Positions 43,369 through 53,876 of a DNA stretch of 64,000 nucleotides are shown piece by piece. Numbering within the stretch: the first letter of the stretch is position 1; every line of letters starts with the position of its first letter. A model generated the notes under the pieces. That model was not told where the DNA came from and did no database searches. It was given only the letters and a program-made list of their open reading frames with translations. This DNA comes from Vicia villosa (Eukaryota; Streptophyta; Magnoliopsida; Fabales; Fabaceae), in NCBI RefSeq assembly GCF_029867415.1, contig NC_081183.1:20208404-20272403 (forward strand). The letters are read 5' to 3'. A program made the translations under genes and the position numbers.

Positions 43369-43406
43369 CTCCCCCACACTTAAACCAAACATTGTCCTCA
43401 ATGTTT
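43369..43406 (-). other. Proximal hairpin and polypurine-like module, element C
   Basis: On the minus strand a perfect hairpin AAACATTG/CAATGTTT with loop AGGA (43387-43406) is followed by GGTTTAAGTGTGGGGGAG. It lies about 350 bp after the ORF stop and about 1 kb from the LTR. The tract is nearly identical to the distal one. Confidence 0.8.
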
Positions 43407-43692
43407 CGATCCAAAGTGGAGAAAGAAAAACAGAACCTGTATGGATGCTACCGGCGGGCTATCACGACCAAATCCACTCCGCGTCCGGAGGAAATACCTT
43501 CTCTTATCATACTCATCAATTTATGTCACCACCAGCAGCAACACTCGTAGGAATGTGCGTGGAGACCCTCTCATCTTTGAGATGATCATCTATAGGTTTT
43601 TCGCCTAGATATGATCGAGACGTGACAGGCGATCCATATCTTTATTATCTGCAAGTTCAAACAATAAAAGGAAAACATTAAATTGAAAACTC

Positions 43693-43741
43693 GTGGGTTG
43701 CCTCCCACGCAGCGCTTTGTTTAACGTCGATAGCTCGACGG
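43693..43741 (-). other. Conserved hairpin block after the ORF
   Basis: GTGGG/CCCAC hairpin and TTTAACGTCG..GCTCGACGG, shared with 19750-19800 of the Athila-like element (GTGGGTTGCCTCCCACG..). In copy 2 (48418 on) Ogre D inserted inside this block, after CAGCG. Confidence 0.65.
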
Positions 43742-43758
43742 CTTAATAGTGCAAGCAC

Positions 43759-45174
43759 TCAAGGTGGTTCTCTCGAGAATGACTCCTCGGTTGAACTTTT
43801 AGTAAACCTCGTTTTCCATGGCCATTTATCAAGCCATCTCACATATCCCTCACCTTTTCTTTTCTTTCTTCTATGGGGTGGTTCATTCTTTTGAAATCGT
43901 GGTGGCGGTTCTGGATCGATCCTAAGTATCAGCTTTTCAAGTTCGGGCTTAGTGATATTATCCACCACCTCAAAGATTAACCTTACCCTCTTATCACTAG
44001 CAATATTCTTAGTTTCATGGTCGTCTAAATTTCTCTTTTTATGCAAGACTTCAAATAAAGGTGCATTAGGGTGGATATTTTCCAATATCTTCACATACAT
44101 TATGGATTTGGAGTCTACCTTGGCTTCCACAAAACTTTGCGGGAAAGAAATCAGTGGGGTATAGGGAAGAGGAATAACAATAGGTGTTTCCCTCTCTACC
44201 TCTTCTACAACCTCCCTTTCAGATGGTGTTGGTGGATTTTTCTCAATCTCCACTCTTTTCTCACTAGAACTCTTCTCAACCACATTATCACTTTCTTCAA
44301 TCTCATTATCACTTTCCTCAATCTCATTATCACTTTCCTCAATCTCATTATCACTTTCCTCAGGAATTTCAATTTGTTTTTCACTAATGGTTGTTTTAAC
44401 ATCCACGTGCTCCTCAAGGAAAGTTCCTAGAGGGTTTTGTTCAAGTTGGGAGATTTGAGTCTCTAATGCCTGGTTGTGAGTCGCGAGGGACTCAACCATA
44501 GTGGTCAGTTGCCTAAGGGTCTCATTGTTTTGAAGACTTTGTTTGATAAACTCTTGGTTTTGGACGATTTGTGTCTCTACAAAGTGCTCCATCATGGCTT
44601 CTAATCTAGAGTGAGTTAGCGTCTCATCGGGATCCTCCATTGATGTTTCGAAGTTAAAATTATGGGATTCTTGAGGTTCTTCAAAGGGAGCTAGCGTTGC
44701 ATTTTTCGTTTCCTCAAAGTGCTTTGTCATCATAGATTCTAGCCTAGAGAAAGTTTGTGCTTCAATGAATTCCTCCATTAAGATTTCAAGGTTGGATTTA
44801 TGATAATCTTGCGACTCCTCAAAATGTTGGGCGTGGTGATCGTAGAGGAAATTTGGTTGATGATAAGTTGGCGTTGCATTGAAATCCTCTATTAATGCTT
44901 CGGGGTTAGAATTATAGGATTCTTGTGGTTCCTCGAAATATTGGGCGTGGTGATCGTAGAGGGAATTCGGTTCAGGATAAGTCTGGTTGGAGTTATAAAA
45001 TTCTTGCGACTCCTCAAAATGTTGGGATTGATAGTTCGGGAGGTAGTTTAGGTGAGAATGAGTTTGTGATGCATTGAAATTTTCCAACAGTATTTCGAGG
45101 TCGGATTTATGGGATTCTTGGTATCCCTCGAAATATTGTTGTTGGGAGTTGTAGAAAAAGTTTGGGTGATACAT
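43759..45174 (-). CDS. Gag-like, repeat-rich protein of element C
   Basis: 471 residues from ATG 45172-45174 (MYHPNFFYNSQQQYFEGYQE). The open frame extends further upstream into the primer site, but that start is not credible. The N-terminal half is made of degenerate repeats of about 40 residues around LYDHHAQ(Y/H)FEE(P/S)QE. A coiled-coil-like stretch follows (RQLTTMVESLATHNQALETQ), then four NEIEESD-type acidic repeats (44280-44360), a stretch distantly like the Athila Gag linker (IPLPYTPLISFPQSF), and a Lys/Arg-rich tail. I see no capsid major domain, CCHC knuckle, protease, RT or integrase. It is uninterrupted, which suggests recent selection or a young copy. Its function is unknown; a modified Gag is the best guess. 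Confidence 0.65.
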   Translation of the reverse strand: MYHPNFFYNSQQQYFEGYQESHKSDLEILLENFNASQTHSHLNYLPNYQSQHFEESQEFYNSNQTYPEPNSLYDHHAQYFEEPQESYNSNPEALIEDFNATPTYHQPNFLYDHHAQHFEESQDYHKSNLEILMEEFIEAQTFSRLESMMTKHFEETKNATLAPFEEPQESHNFNFETSMEDPDETLTHSRLEAMMEHFVETQIVQNQEFIKQSLQNNETLRQLTTMVESLATHNQALETQISQLEQNPLGTFLEEHVDVKTTISEKQIEIPEESDNEIEESDNEIEESDNEIEESDNVVEKSSSEKRVEIEKNPPTPSEREVVEEVERETPIVIPLPYTPLISFPQSFVEAKVDSKSIMYVKILENIHPNAPLFEVLHKKRNLDDHETKNIASDKRVRLIFEVVDNITKPELEKLILRIDPEPPPRFQKNEPPHRRKKRKGEGYVRWLDKWPWKTRFTKSSTEESFSREPP

Positions 45175-45248
45175 AGTAGTAAATGAAGAGAAAAAAAATG
45201 CCTTAGTCTCTACGCTGTAACAACGAGTTACGATATCGACTTGAATAG

Positions 45249-45266
45249 TCCCCGGCAACGGCGCCA
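45249..45266 (-). other. Primer binding site of element C, tRNA-Asp
   Basis: TGGCGCCGTTGCCGGGGA on the minus strand, six bases inside the LTR at 45273. Same primer type as the Athila-like element. Confidence 0.9.
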
Positions 45267-45272
45267 AAAACT

Positions 45273-47093
45273 TGATCGCGACTTTGCGTGTCTATTAGTC
45301 GGGATAACTGCAAGTGCACAGTCGTGTCGTGTAGTTTTAAAAGATATCGAATCCACAGGGACTATAAATCGACCTACCGTTATCTAAAGTTACTATGTAA
45401 AGCTAAGGCTAATGATATTTGGGTTTTTTATAAATGGGGAAACTAAAATCTTAAATCTAGGTAAAATATAATAACAAATAGATATCAGTATGTATTTCAT
45501 CTAACTTAGGTGATCCGAAGTTCCATTGGCCAGATTCTAATTAAATCAAAGATCTTTACTAACTATGTTATTTAAAAGTCCTCCTCTCAAACTCTCGCTC
45601 TATTGATTCAGACTATGATCCTAACTCTTAATGTACGTTTTCTCCATCCCACCAGATTTAGAAACGCTTTTTGAAAACAATATAGTTAATAAAATGCTTG
45701 TTTTATGAAGTCGTTATCTATTTAAATCTCCTAATCTCAAACTCTCGCTCTGTTGACTCGGAACATGCTAATATCCCTAACGTACGCTTTCGCCATCCCG
45801 CGCGGGTGTAAAAACACTTTTTGAAAATAAATAAGTTCTAATTAGTTTTAATACGCTTTCGTCATCCTTAAAACTAATGTCCTATGTCTACTATCCAGTT
45901 AAAGATCTCAAACTTTCGCTCTATTGATTTTAACCTTTGACCGTCTTAAGACCTCAAACTTTCGCTCTATTGATTTTAAGACTTACTAACTAAATTAGAC
46001 ATACAAACCAAAAACAAGTGATATTTAATAAAATATAATTAAGCCAATTTATTTCGGATCCCTACGGTTAAATTACTCTACATACCGACATCTAAATAAA
46101 TTAGCCAGACATACTTAAAGAAACAAACATGAAATTATAATTATTAAACATGGAATTATAATTATTAAACATGAAATTATAATTACTAACCATATTATAA
46201 TGATAATGATAAAACAATATTATAAGAACATAAAACTAAAATAATTGCAAATAAATAAACCTGGAAGTAAAGCGGACAAAACGGACTTGAATTAAATTGC
46301 GAACTAAACAAATCTTGAAACTTGAATGAAGCTTTGAAATAATGTCGGCAAGATTGTGATCCAAGAGTACATAAATTGTAGGCCTAAAACTAATAGTGTG
46401 GTAGTTCCTCAATGTGAGAAACTACCACTTTTACAAAGTGATAATTTATGCCTAAAACTATGAACAGCGCTTCCGCGCCTAAAACTTGGATCCTCTCAAA
46501 TGAATGCTCAGCCTCTATTTATAGTGAATGGAAATGGAAGTTCCTTTCAGCATTATGTGAGAAGTAGTGGCGATCATGCGTGGGAAGTTGAGAAAAAGGT
46601 GGAGAAAATAGTGGAGAGGTGGAGACGGACGTCTCAAGTAGCTGACGTGGCGCTCTTTCACCCCTTGGGCTTAGGAGACGTGCGTCTTCTGAGGAGACGT
46701 GGCAAGGAGCATGGAGACGGGCGTCTCCCACTTGGAGACGTGGCTTGGATGATGGGAACGTGCGTCCCTTGATTTATGGAGGGTGAGACGACCGTCTCCC
46801 ACTTGGATACGTGGGGGCTTCAACTTCACGTGGGCTGGATTTGTACTTGCACAATTTGGGCCTTCTTTGCACCCCTTTCTTGCTTCAACACCCTTTTTCC
46901 ATCTTTTAGGCACAAATAGTAGTGATTTTAGCTCCATTTCTTTCCTTTTCACAATTAGTCTCAATTTTGAGCGTAAAACCTGAAACAATAGAAATACCAG
47001 CATAATACCAACATAAAACAACATAATTAAGCTAAAATAAGGAAATAATTGATATAAATCGAGCCAAATAAACGATACATTTTCGTGTTATCA
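45273..47093 (-). repeat. LTR 2 of element C
   Basis: 1,821 bp, the same length as LTR 1. I see about eight substitutions between the two, mostly in 45600-45870 and one at 46347. It serves as the 5' LTR for unit 1 and as the 3' LTR for unit 2. Confidence 0.92.
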
Positions 47094-48439
47094 AATACCC
47101 CCACACTTAAACCATTGCTTGTCCTCAAGCAATCAACCACACGGTAAAAGAAAATGATTAAGCAAGTTTCGAAACAAGGGCATGACACGACTCCTAGTCA
47201 TACGTGGTTACTAGGCAAAGGTTAGATCGATAGGTACTAAATGCCAATACCAAGGATACTGTAACGACACAATGTCAAAAACTCCCCCATTATACAAACC
47301 AATTCGAATTATGCCATTATAACTCAACCTATATCTCTCGTTTTTCCTTTCACTCTTTTCATTCAAGCGCAATCACATTAAGCCCGTTATCCGTACACTC
47401 ACATAGTAGGGGAAATCGCTTAGCGACTATGATCCTTTTCTTTTCCTTAGCACGGGGTTCTGGTTTTTTAAATGGCGAAGCCCCATCTTTCCCAAATGCG
47501 GTTGCGGGGGATCGAACCGTAGTCCACCCTACCAAGCCTAGTACCAGTGACCTCTAAGCCAACCAACAGTGGGTGCTAATTAATAAATTCTTACATGCGT
47601 AACAACCGTTGGGCTAAATGACCGGGTGAGGGTCACCTAACTTAGAGGGTTATTATTTTTTTTTCAGTCAAATCATTTATCTATTAAAAACAGGATCATT
47701 CACTTATATTCATCGACTCCCTACGTAGTTTGTGCTTAAGATGGTGCCGACTGCTAATATAAACTACTTAAGAGCTACTTTGAACACTTGAGCCTAAGGT
47801 CTCGACATAATGGGCATCCAAATTGATATCACATAAAGAGGGGGTTTAGGGTGTCAGGACGGTATCGATGTTGTTGAAACATCTCCAAGTCTTTCTAACA
47901 AAGCCTAAAGTAGGACAACCTCTATACTTTCAGAGTGTGTAAGCCATGCGTCAAAATTCAAATTTTCGTTGGAGGTTAAAATTTTCAAAATTTTCAAATT
48001 TTTGGGAAATTCGATAACAACAGAAAATCATATATAAAGACTTGACAACATAACTAGAAAACAATAAAGCAACAAATGAAAGCGGTAAAGCTTCTCCCCC
48101 ACACTTAAACCAAACATTGTCCTCAATGTTTCGATCCAAAGTGGAGAAAGAAAAACAGAACCTGTATGGATGCTACCGGCGGGCTATCACGACCAAATCC
48201 ACTCCGCGTCCGGAGGAAATACCTTCTCTTATCATACTCATCAATTTATGTCACCACCAGCAGCAACACTCGTAGGAATGTGCGTGGAGACCCTCTCATC
48301 TTTGAGATGATCATCTATAGGTTTTTCGCCTAGATATGATCGAGACGTGACAGGCGATCCATATCTTTATTATCTGCAAGTTCAAACAATAAAAGGAAAA
48401 CATTAAATTGAAAACTCGTGGGTTGCCTCCCACGCAGCG
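47094..48439 (-). mobile_element. Second internal copy of element C, cut by Ogre D
   Basis: Repeats 42369-43714 with no difference I can find, including the distal module (47114-47133), the SINE-like block (47446-47579) and the proximal module (48112-48131). It stops after ..CACGCAGCG, where the LTR of Ogre D begins. The ORF of this copy should resume beyond the window. Confidence 0.9.
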
Positions 48440-48956
48440 TGTTATACCCCAAAATTTGCCCACTTCTTTTTTCAGGAAAGTTTCAATATGAAAATTAAGA
48501 GTCTCATATAAACATGGATTTTTTCAAAATATCCTGACATATGAAGAACTTGGTTTTCAGAATTTTTCTTACACAGTAACTTGGCTTACAGTGGAATTTA
48601 TTCTTACGCAAACGCCAAATACTGTTCTTTACTTCACAAATACTATTTATTTATTTTACAGATAAATAGTACTAACACAGTTCATGCAGGGTTAAATCTT
48701 TTTGCAGGCGCAAAAGCAGGAAACTCACACTGTACTGGTAACAATTGTTTTTGTTTTCCCACTAACTTTTGTGCTATATTCCATTATTTTCAAAATCTTT
48801 TCAAATCTATCCTTTCAAATTCAAATCTCAACTTTATTCTATCCATCTCTCTTTTCCCAACAATACCTTACACTTTCTTTCAAATCTCACTTCCACTCAA
48901 ATTTCCTTTTGTACGGAATCACATCATTCCCCAACGTCTCTATCATCTTTCCATTC

Positions 48957-48964
48957 TATAAATA
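48957..48964 (+). promoter_or_regulatory. TATA box upstream of the 55-codon ORF
   Basis: TATAAATA stands 93 bases before the ATG at 49057, followed by a C/T-rich leader. Spacing suits a start site near 48990. Inference. Confidence 0.5.
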
Positions 48965-49056
48965 CCTCTCCTTCTTTTCACAAATCTCACATCAAATTCT
49001 AAATCATCTTTCAAATTTCTACTTCATCATCCATTTTCTCTTCTTCCCTAACAAAA

Positions 49057-49224
49057 ATGGCAAAATGGATAGAGACACTGTTTCTTACAGTCATCACCAT
49101 TGCTACGGTGATCATGACTTTCTTCTGCCTACACAGTCCTGAGAAGTGTGGACCTGCAATGGTTGCATTCCCAATCCTCTACATGTTATTGATCATAGCA
49201 TGGTTCATCAACCGTCATTTTTAA
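49057..49224 (+). CDS. Putative 55-residue two-helix membrane microprotein
   Basis: The ATG has a strong plant context (AAAAATGGC). The product begins MAKWIE, then one hydrophobic helix (about residues 7-24), a short polar loop with HSPEKCGP, a second helix (about residues 34-51), and ends INRHF before TAA. A TATA box lies 93 bases upstream. It falls in the first 800 bp of the Ogre LTR, a part I cannot match in LTRs A or B, so it may be captured sequence. I do not recognise the family. Chance ORFs of this length are common, but start context, TATA spacing and two clean hydrophobic segments argue for a real one. Confidence 0.45.
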   Translation: MAKWIETLFLTVITIATVIMTFFCLHSPEKCGPAMVAFPILYMLLIIAWFINRHF

Positions 49225-50847
49225 AGTTTGCCGTGTTTCTTATTTTCTTAAACGTACCGTTTATTCGTCGTACTTTTCAATATAGTATGTAATATTTATA
49301 CTGTCAGTATTAAATGTTGTACTAGTTGTCATAATATTGCTTAATTACTAAGATAATATTTTGTGTATTTTCTGCCAGTCAAATATTTCTATTTCTGTGC
49401 ATTAAATAATTTTCAGGTTATTATCGGTAATTTTGCCCGCATACCGTAAATATCAGTTATTTATTATGTTTCTGTTTTCTAACAAGTCATGTAAATAAAT
49501 TTTCATGCTTCACACCAAACAAAAACAAAAATAAAAACAAAAAAAAAAAGAAGAAAATTAACTTTGACGGTTGATTTTTCACTTTAACTGCTGCTTCAGT
49601 ACACGAACAGTCGGTTGACAGACAAACTGCAGACAGTACAATTCACAGTGATTTGTACAATCAATCAAATCAATCATTCACAATTCAAATTTCCAAGATT
49701 TTTGTGTTAGAAGTCTTCTGAATATCACATGATTAGCAGAAACTCAACACTGCACAAAAATCAGGTACGCTTAACTGCCTCCTATACAGACAGTCCCTAA
49801 TCAGGGTTTTTCTTGTTTTAACAGGAGCAACAAGTTTTGAGAGCTCAAATGGATTTCATATACATCCATACATCTCAAAGTACCATCATACAAATTTTCA
49901 AACTTCAATTCACTCAGACGCACCGTCAGCAGCTCAAACAGTCAACAGACGACCCGTTTGACCAAAAAAGTCAACTGACAGTCAAAAATGAAATTTTTTG
50001 TCAAAGTCCATATTTTGTCAAAGGATTCAACATTTGATCATTGGATGATCACAATTCATCAAGGAAAGATCAAAAATCAACAAAACCCTAAGATTCAAAA
50101 TTAGGGTTTTTGCCTGAAAAGTCAACTCAACTTTGACTGATCATAACTCTCTCATCCTTCATCCAAAAAATGTCAACCAAAGCTCATTTTGAAGGAAATT
50201 CAATTATCTTTCAAATGCAATTGATCCCATGGTCATAGCATTCACCATTTGAAAAATATGGCCAAAGACATTACAGGTCATTTTCAAAGTCAACAAAAAG
50301 ACACTTTTTTCAAATGGACACACAAGGAGAACCAAAAATCATTTTGATATGAGACCAAAGACATTGGTTAGAGGACTCTTTGAGGTTTCCAAAAAGTGCA
50401 AGATCTCCTTCATATGACAAAAATTGAAGGATTTACACCTTGTTGAAGTTGGCTAAATTTTGGGAAAATGCATGAAATCAACATTGCTCAAAAATGTTTT
50501 TTTTCCAAAAGATGCCAAGTTTTTATGGTCCAAACATCTTTGCCATGTTACTATGGGCCTCCCACGACCAAGACAAAGCCCACATCTTTATTGGCCATTT
50601 TTTGCATAATTTTATCTTACTTTAAGATTAAAATTAAAAGGAAAATGCATGGATAATGGTTGCTTGGCCTCCAAGTATGACTCACTTCAAGGAATCTTCA
50701 TTTTTTCTGCAAGAATTGAAGAGCAAGACAAGAGCATTGAATGGAGTCAAGCTTGGTCAACAATTCAAAGATTTTTAATATTTTAAAAATCAAACTTTCA
50801 ACAAAGACAACAAAGCTTCTTAGCTTGAGTTCCAAGCAACTTTGGGC

Positions 50848-50855
50848 TATAAAAG
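50848..50855 (+). promoter_or_regulatory. Likely main TATA box of Ogre D
   Basis: GGGCTATAAAAGAAGC is a strong TATA context. Upstream sequence (50330-50420) matches LTR A in reverse complement, where a TATATATAG lies in the corresponding place, so this is the better candidate for the element's own promoter. Confidence 0.55.
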
Positions 50856-53209
50856 AAGCATCATACTTCAGCAAAAGGGGGGACACACGAAGAGATAGCA
50901 AGAGAATAGCCACAAACCTCTCAAAATTCTCAAAAAATCTCCATACTTTGTAATTTTCAAAATCAATTTTCCAATCAATATTAATACAAACCAAGCATTC
51001 TAATCATCTTCTCAAAGATAATAGAGTAAGATTGAACTTTAAACACAGGCCCATGAGAGTCGTATAAAGCATATAATACTCTTCATGTACATATGAATTT
51101 TATTTTCGTTTTTGTATATGCAACTGATTTCAATGCTAACCAACCATCCTATCATGCTCATAAGGTCCTATGCAAATGATCTGGGCCTTAACATGCCAAC
51201 TCCCACGTGAGGATAGCCATATGCCATTAACATAAGCTTATGAGTGTTCATACTTTAACATCTTCGAACCTATAGCTATGAGCATCAAACCACGAAACTA
51301 ATGACATATTTGGATTCAGGGCATCATGTTTAGTGGATCTGGGTTGTTTTCATATGTTGCTAACGTGTGTTCTTGCAGGTTTGGGAAGCTACCGAAAATA
51401 ACGTTTTTGTATCGTGAAATAGAGGGGGTTAAAAACCCCCGCTATCTGTCTGAAAAAGTGCATGGGACGGAGGTTGAAGACGACCACGCGTCCGAGCGTG
51501 GTTCGTCAGTCAACTTTTCAACCTTCTCTCCTCTGTTTCCATTGGTCCATGCAGGCGAGGGTGGGGACCAGTCTGACTTTGGTCTCCCACTAATCCCATG
51601 CCTTGCTTTAATCATGTGCTTCATGTGACCTCAGATCTGAACCCTTGGATCAATTCAATCTCCAATCCAACGCCTCACACACGCAGCTACACCATGCTCC
51701 CTCAGTCAACTTCCACACTGAATAAGTATCCTTTTTTATTTTCTATTTTATTTTAATTTCTTTGATAAATTAATTAAAAATAGTTAAAAACTTCCAAAAA
51801 TTCCACAAAAAATATTTTAAACTTCTAAAATAATATATTATTTTATGAAACAAAAATATTTTATTTTTCTTCAAAATTTCAATATTTTTCATAATTAATT
51901 AGTATGTATTTGTATATTTGCTTATTAATTATTTTAATTAGTCAAAAAAAAATCATAAAAAAAATTGTTCTTTGTGTTAAATATTGTTTATATATCATAA
52001 ACTAATTTTGTACATATTTAGGATAATTTTCTCTTTAAGTTTTAATTATTTGTGTAATTATTTGCATAATTATGTTTTGATTAACTTAAAATATCCAAAA
52101 ACAAATTTCAAAAATTCCAAAAAAAATTAGTTTTGTTCTAAAATCAATTAACAAACCTTTTGTACATATTTTTAAACTTATTTGCTAGGTTTAATCATAT
52201 TTCCATCTTTTCTTTATTTTAAATTAATTAATAATGCATTAATAATATTTAAAATAAATCACAAAAATACAAAAAATATGCCTTTTATTTCTTGCAATTT
52301 AAAATTCCTAGATAAATGTATAGGATGTCAAATTCATGTAAATAGGCTAGTTTACATTTCCCGCACAATCGATGTAATAGCGTAGATTTACTTTCTGCAC
52401 TTTACATTTCCGCATTTTAATTTCCAGCACCCATATAAACTGCGTGTATGTCAAAGATAAAACTGAACCGTCAGATCACTAACTTCAAAGATAAATATCT
52501 GAATTCAATCACAATCACATTTGCACCTCCTAGGGTAACCCCTTTTCACTCTTTTCAAAATCAAAGTTACATTTCTACTGTTTCGAGTACAAAATCGAAC
52601 CTTTTGTTTATATCCGACGAATGGATAGATTTTTAAAGGGAACAAGGATAAAGACCTCCTAACTCAGGGTAGACCTCCTAGTTTGCTTGCTCAAAATCAA
52701 AACAAACAAAATTCTCATACACTGTTGTTTTTTTTAAAACGAATTTTCCAAAAGACAATATTTTGTATACATCCAAACACGGATCATTACAAAATTAACG
52801 ATCTTTTCAAAACATCTTTCGAAAGATAAACAAGCATTTGTATATATCCGCACAAGGATCATTACAAATTCTATTTGCAAAGGTATTTCAAAAACACAGG
52901 TAAAGCATTCCGAATCAATTGAAAAGTAAAGCAAATGAGCTAAGCAAACTAAAGAGCCCATGGATAACCATGGATACAAAGGGTGCTAACACCTTCCCTT
53001 TGTATAACCTACCCCCTTACCCAGAATCTCTCAAAGGTCTTTTTTCTGTTTCTTTTATAAACCTTTCCTTCATTGGATAAAATAAAAGGTCGGTGGCGAC
53101 TCTGTAAACTTTTTCAAAAGTGACGCGAAAGCGTCCGATCGACAAAAAAGAGTCAGTTCACGTATCCCACCCACGGAGGGGTATGGCCCGAAAGGACGGT
53201 CCACAGAAC

Positions 53210-53227
53210 TGGCGACTCTGCTGGGGA
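53210..53227 (+). other. Primer binding site of Ogre D, tRNA-Arg
   Basis: TGGCGACTCTGCTGGGGA, four bases after the LTR, complementary to the 3' end of a plant tRNA-Arg, as known for Ogre. Confidence 0.9.
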
Positions 53228-53876
53228 ATACAAATTCAAAATGTTTTCAAAAGGGGTTACCTTTAGAGTATAGATCATTTCGATGTTTTCAATTGTTTGA
53301 TCTGATTGCTTTACTTCTCACAGGTTTGCTTGGGTACTTTGCTTGTGTGAAAGATTCTAACCCGAATCTCGAGATACCTTAAGTATATGACAATAGACCA
53401 AGGAAACTGTACGGCATGTACCGATACGGTTGATCTGGTAGTCATCGTTAGTGTGATACTTTGGTTTATACTGATGTCCCTTGAAAGCGATCAAGGAGTA
53501 TATTAGGCTTCCGAAGTGTCATTAACACTAATTTGTCTTAGAACCTTTTAGTTGAACTTGACTTGTGGCCTATTAAGTGGCTAGCTTTGAAATTGATCGA
53601 AGCTAGTTATCCTCGAGGAATATTCTTGATCGGCCGTCCGAGCGCCGTATTGAGATGTTGTCTCCAAGGATCGTAGAACCCGAATACTATTCTAGGACAG
53701 GTTTTCAACCAACTCAACTTCAGAGGGGAGGGTATCACCTATCAACCTCATGCAAGCCTTTAAACCTAAGGCTATTGTTTGATTTGTTTTTGTGTGCCAC
53801 ATGTTTGCATCATAAACACATCATTTTTCACTACACATTTCAAGGATCAAAGAGTTTACTTTTGTTTTTGCAGGTA
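53228..53876 (+). other. Ogre D leader, no gene
   Basis: Non-coding leader. It ends in a splice-acceptor-like TTTTGTTTTTGCAG (to 53873) just before GTA and the ORF1 start codon. The open frame reaching back to 53655 is not needed for the protein. Confidence 0.5.

Larger units (their letters stand above)
40548..48439 (-). mobile_element. Element C: tandem LTR retrotransposon (LTR-internal-LTR-internal)
   Basis: The order is LTR 40548-42368, internal 42369-45272, LTR 45273-47093, then the internal region again from 47094 until Ogre D cuts it at 48440. The period is 4,725 bp. On the minus strand each unit has a tRNA-Asp primer site, one ORF, two hairpin plus polypurine modules and an LTR. The shared LTR between two internal regions means a head-to-tail array made by recombination, not two insertions. 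The rest of copy 2 and the third LTR should lie beyond Ogre D, outside the window. Confidence 0.88.
48440..53205 (+). repeat. 5' LTR of Ogre D
   Basis: Starts TGTTATACCCCAAAATTTG and ends about ..GGACGGTCCACA, 4,766 bp; the end is set by TG..CA and the primer site four bases on. It contains a 55-codon ORF (49057) behind a TATA box (48957), a second TATA box (50848) whose surroundings match the promoter region of LTR A, and an A/T-rich stretch at 51730-52380. The hairpin CCACGC/GCGTGG at about 51482 is single, unlike the clusters in other LTRs. There is no other supported gene. Confidence 0.88.

Noticed and set aside
48581..49142. Overlapping 126- and 146-codon Phe/Ser-rich frames in Ogre LTR
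   Set aside because: C/T-rich leader sequence; the 55-codon ORF at 49057 in another frame has a better start context and clear hydrophobic segments.
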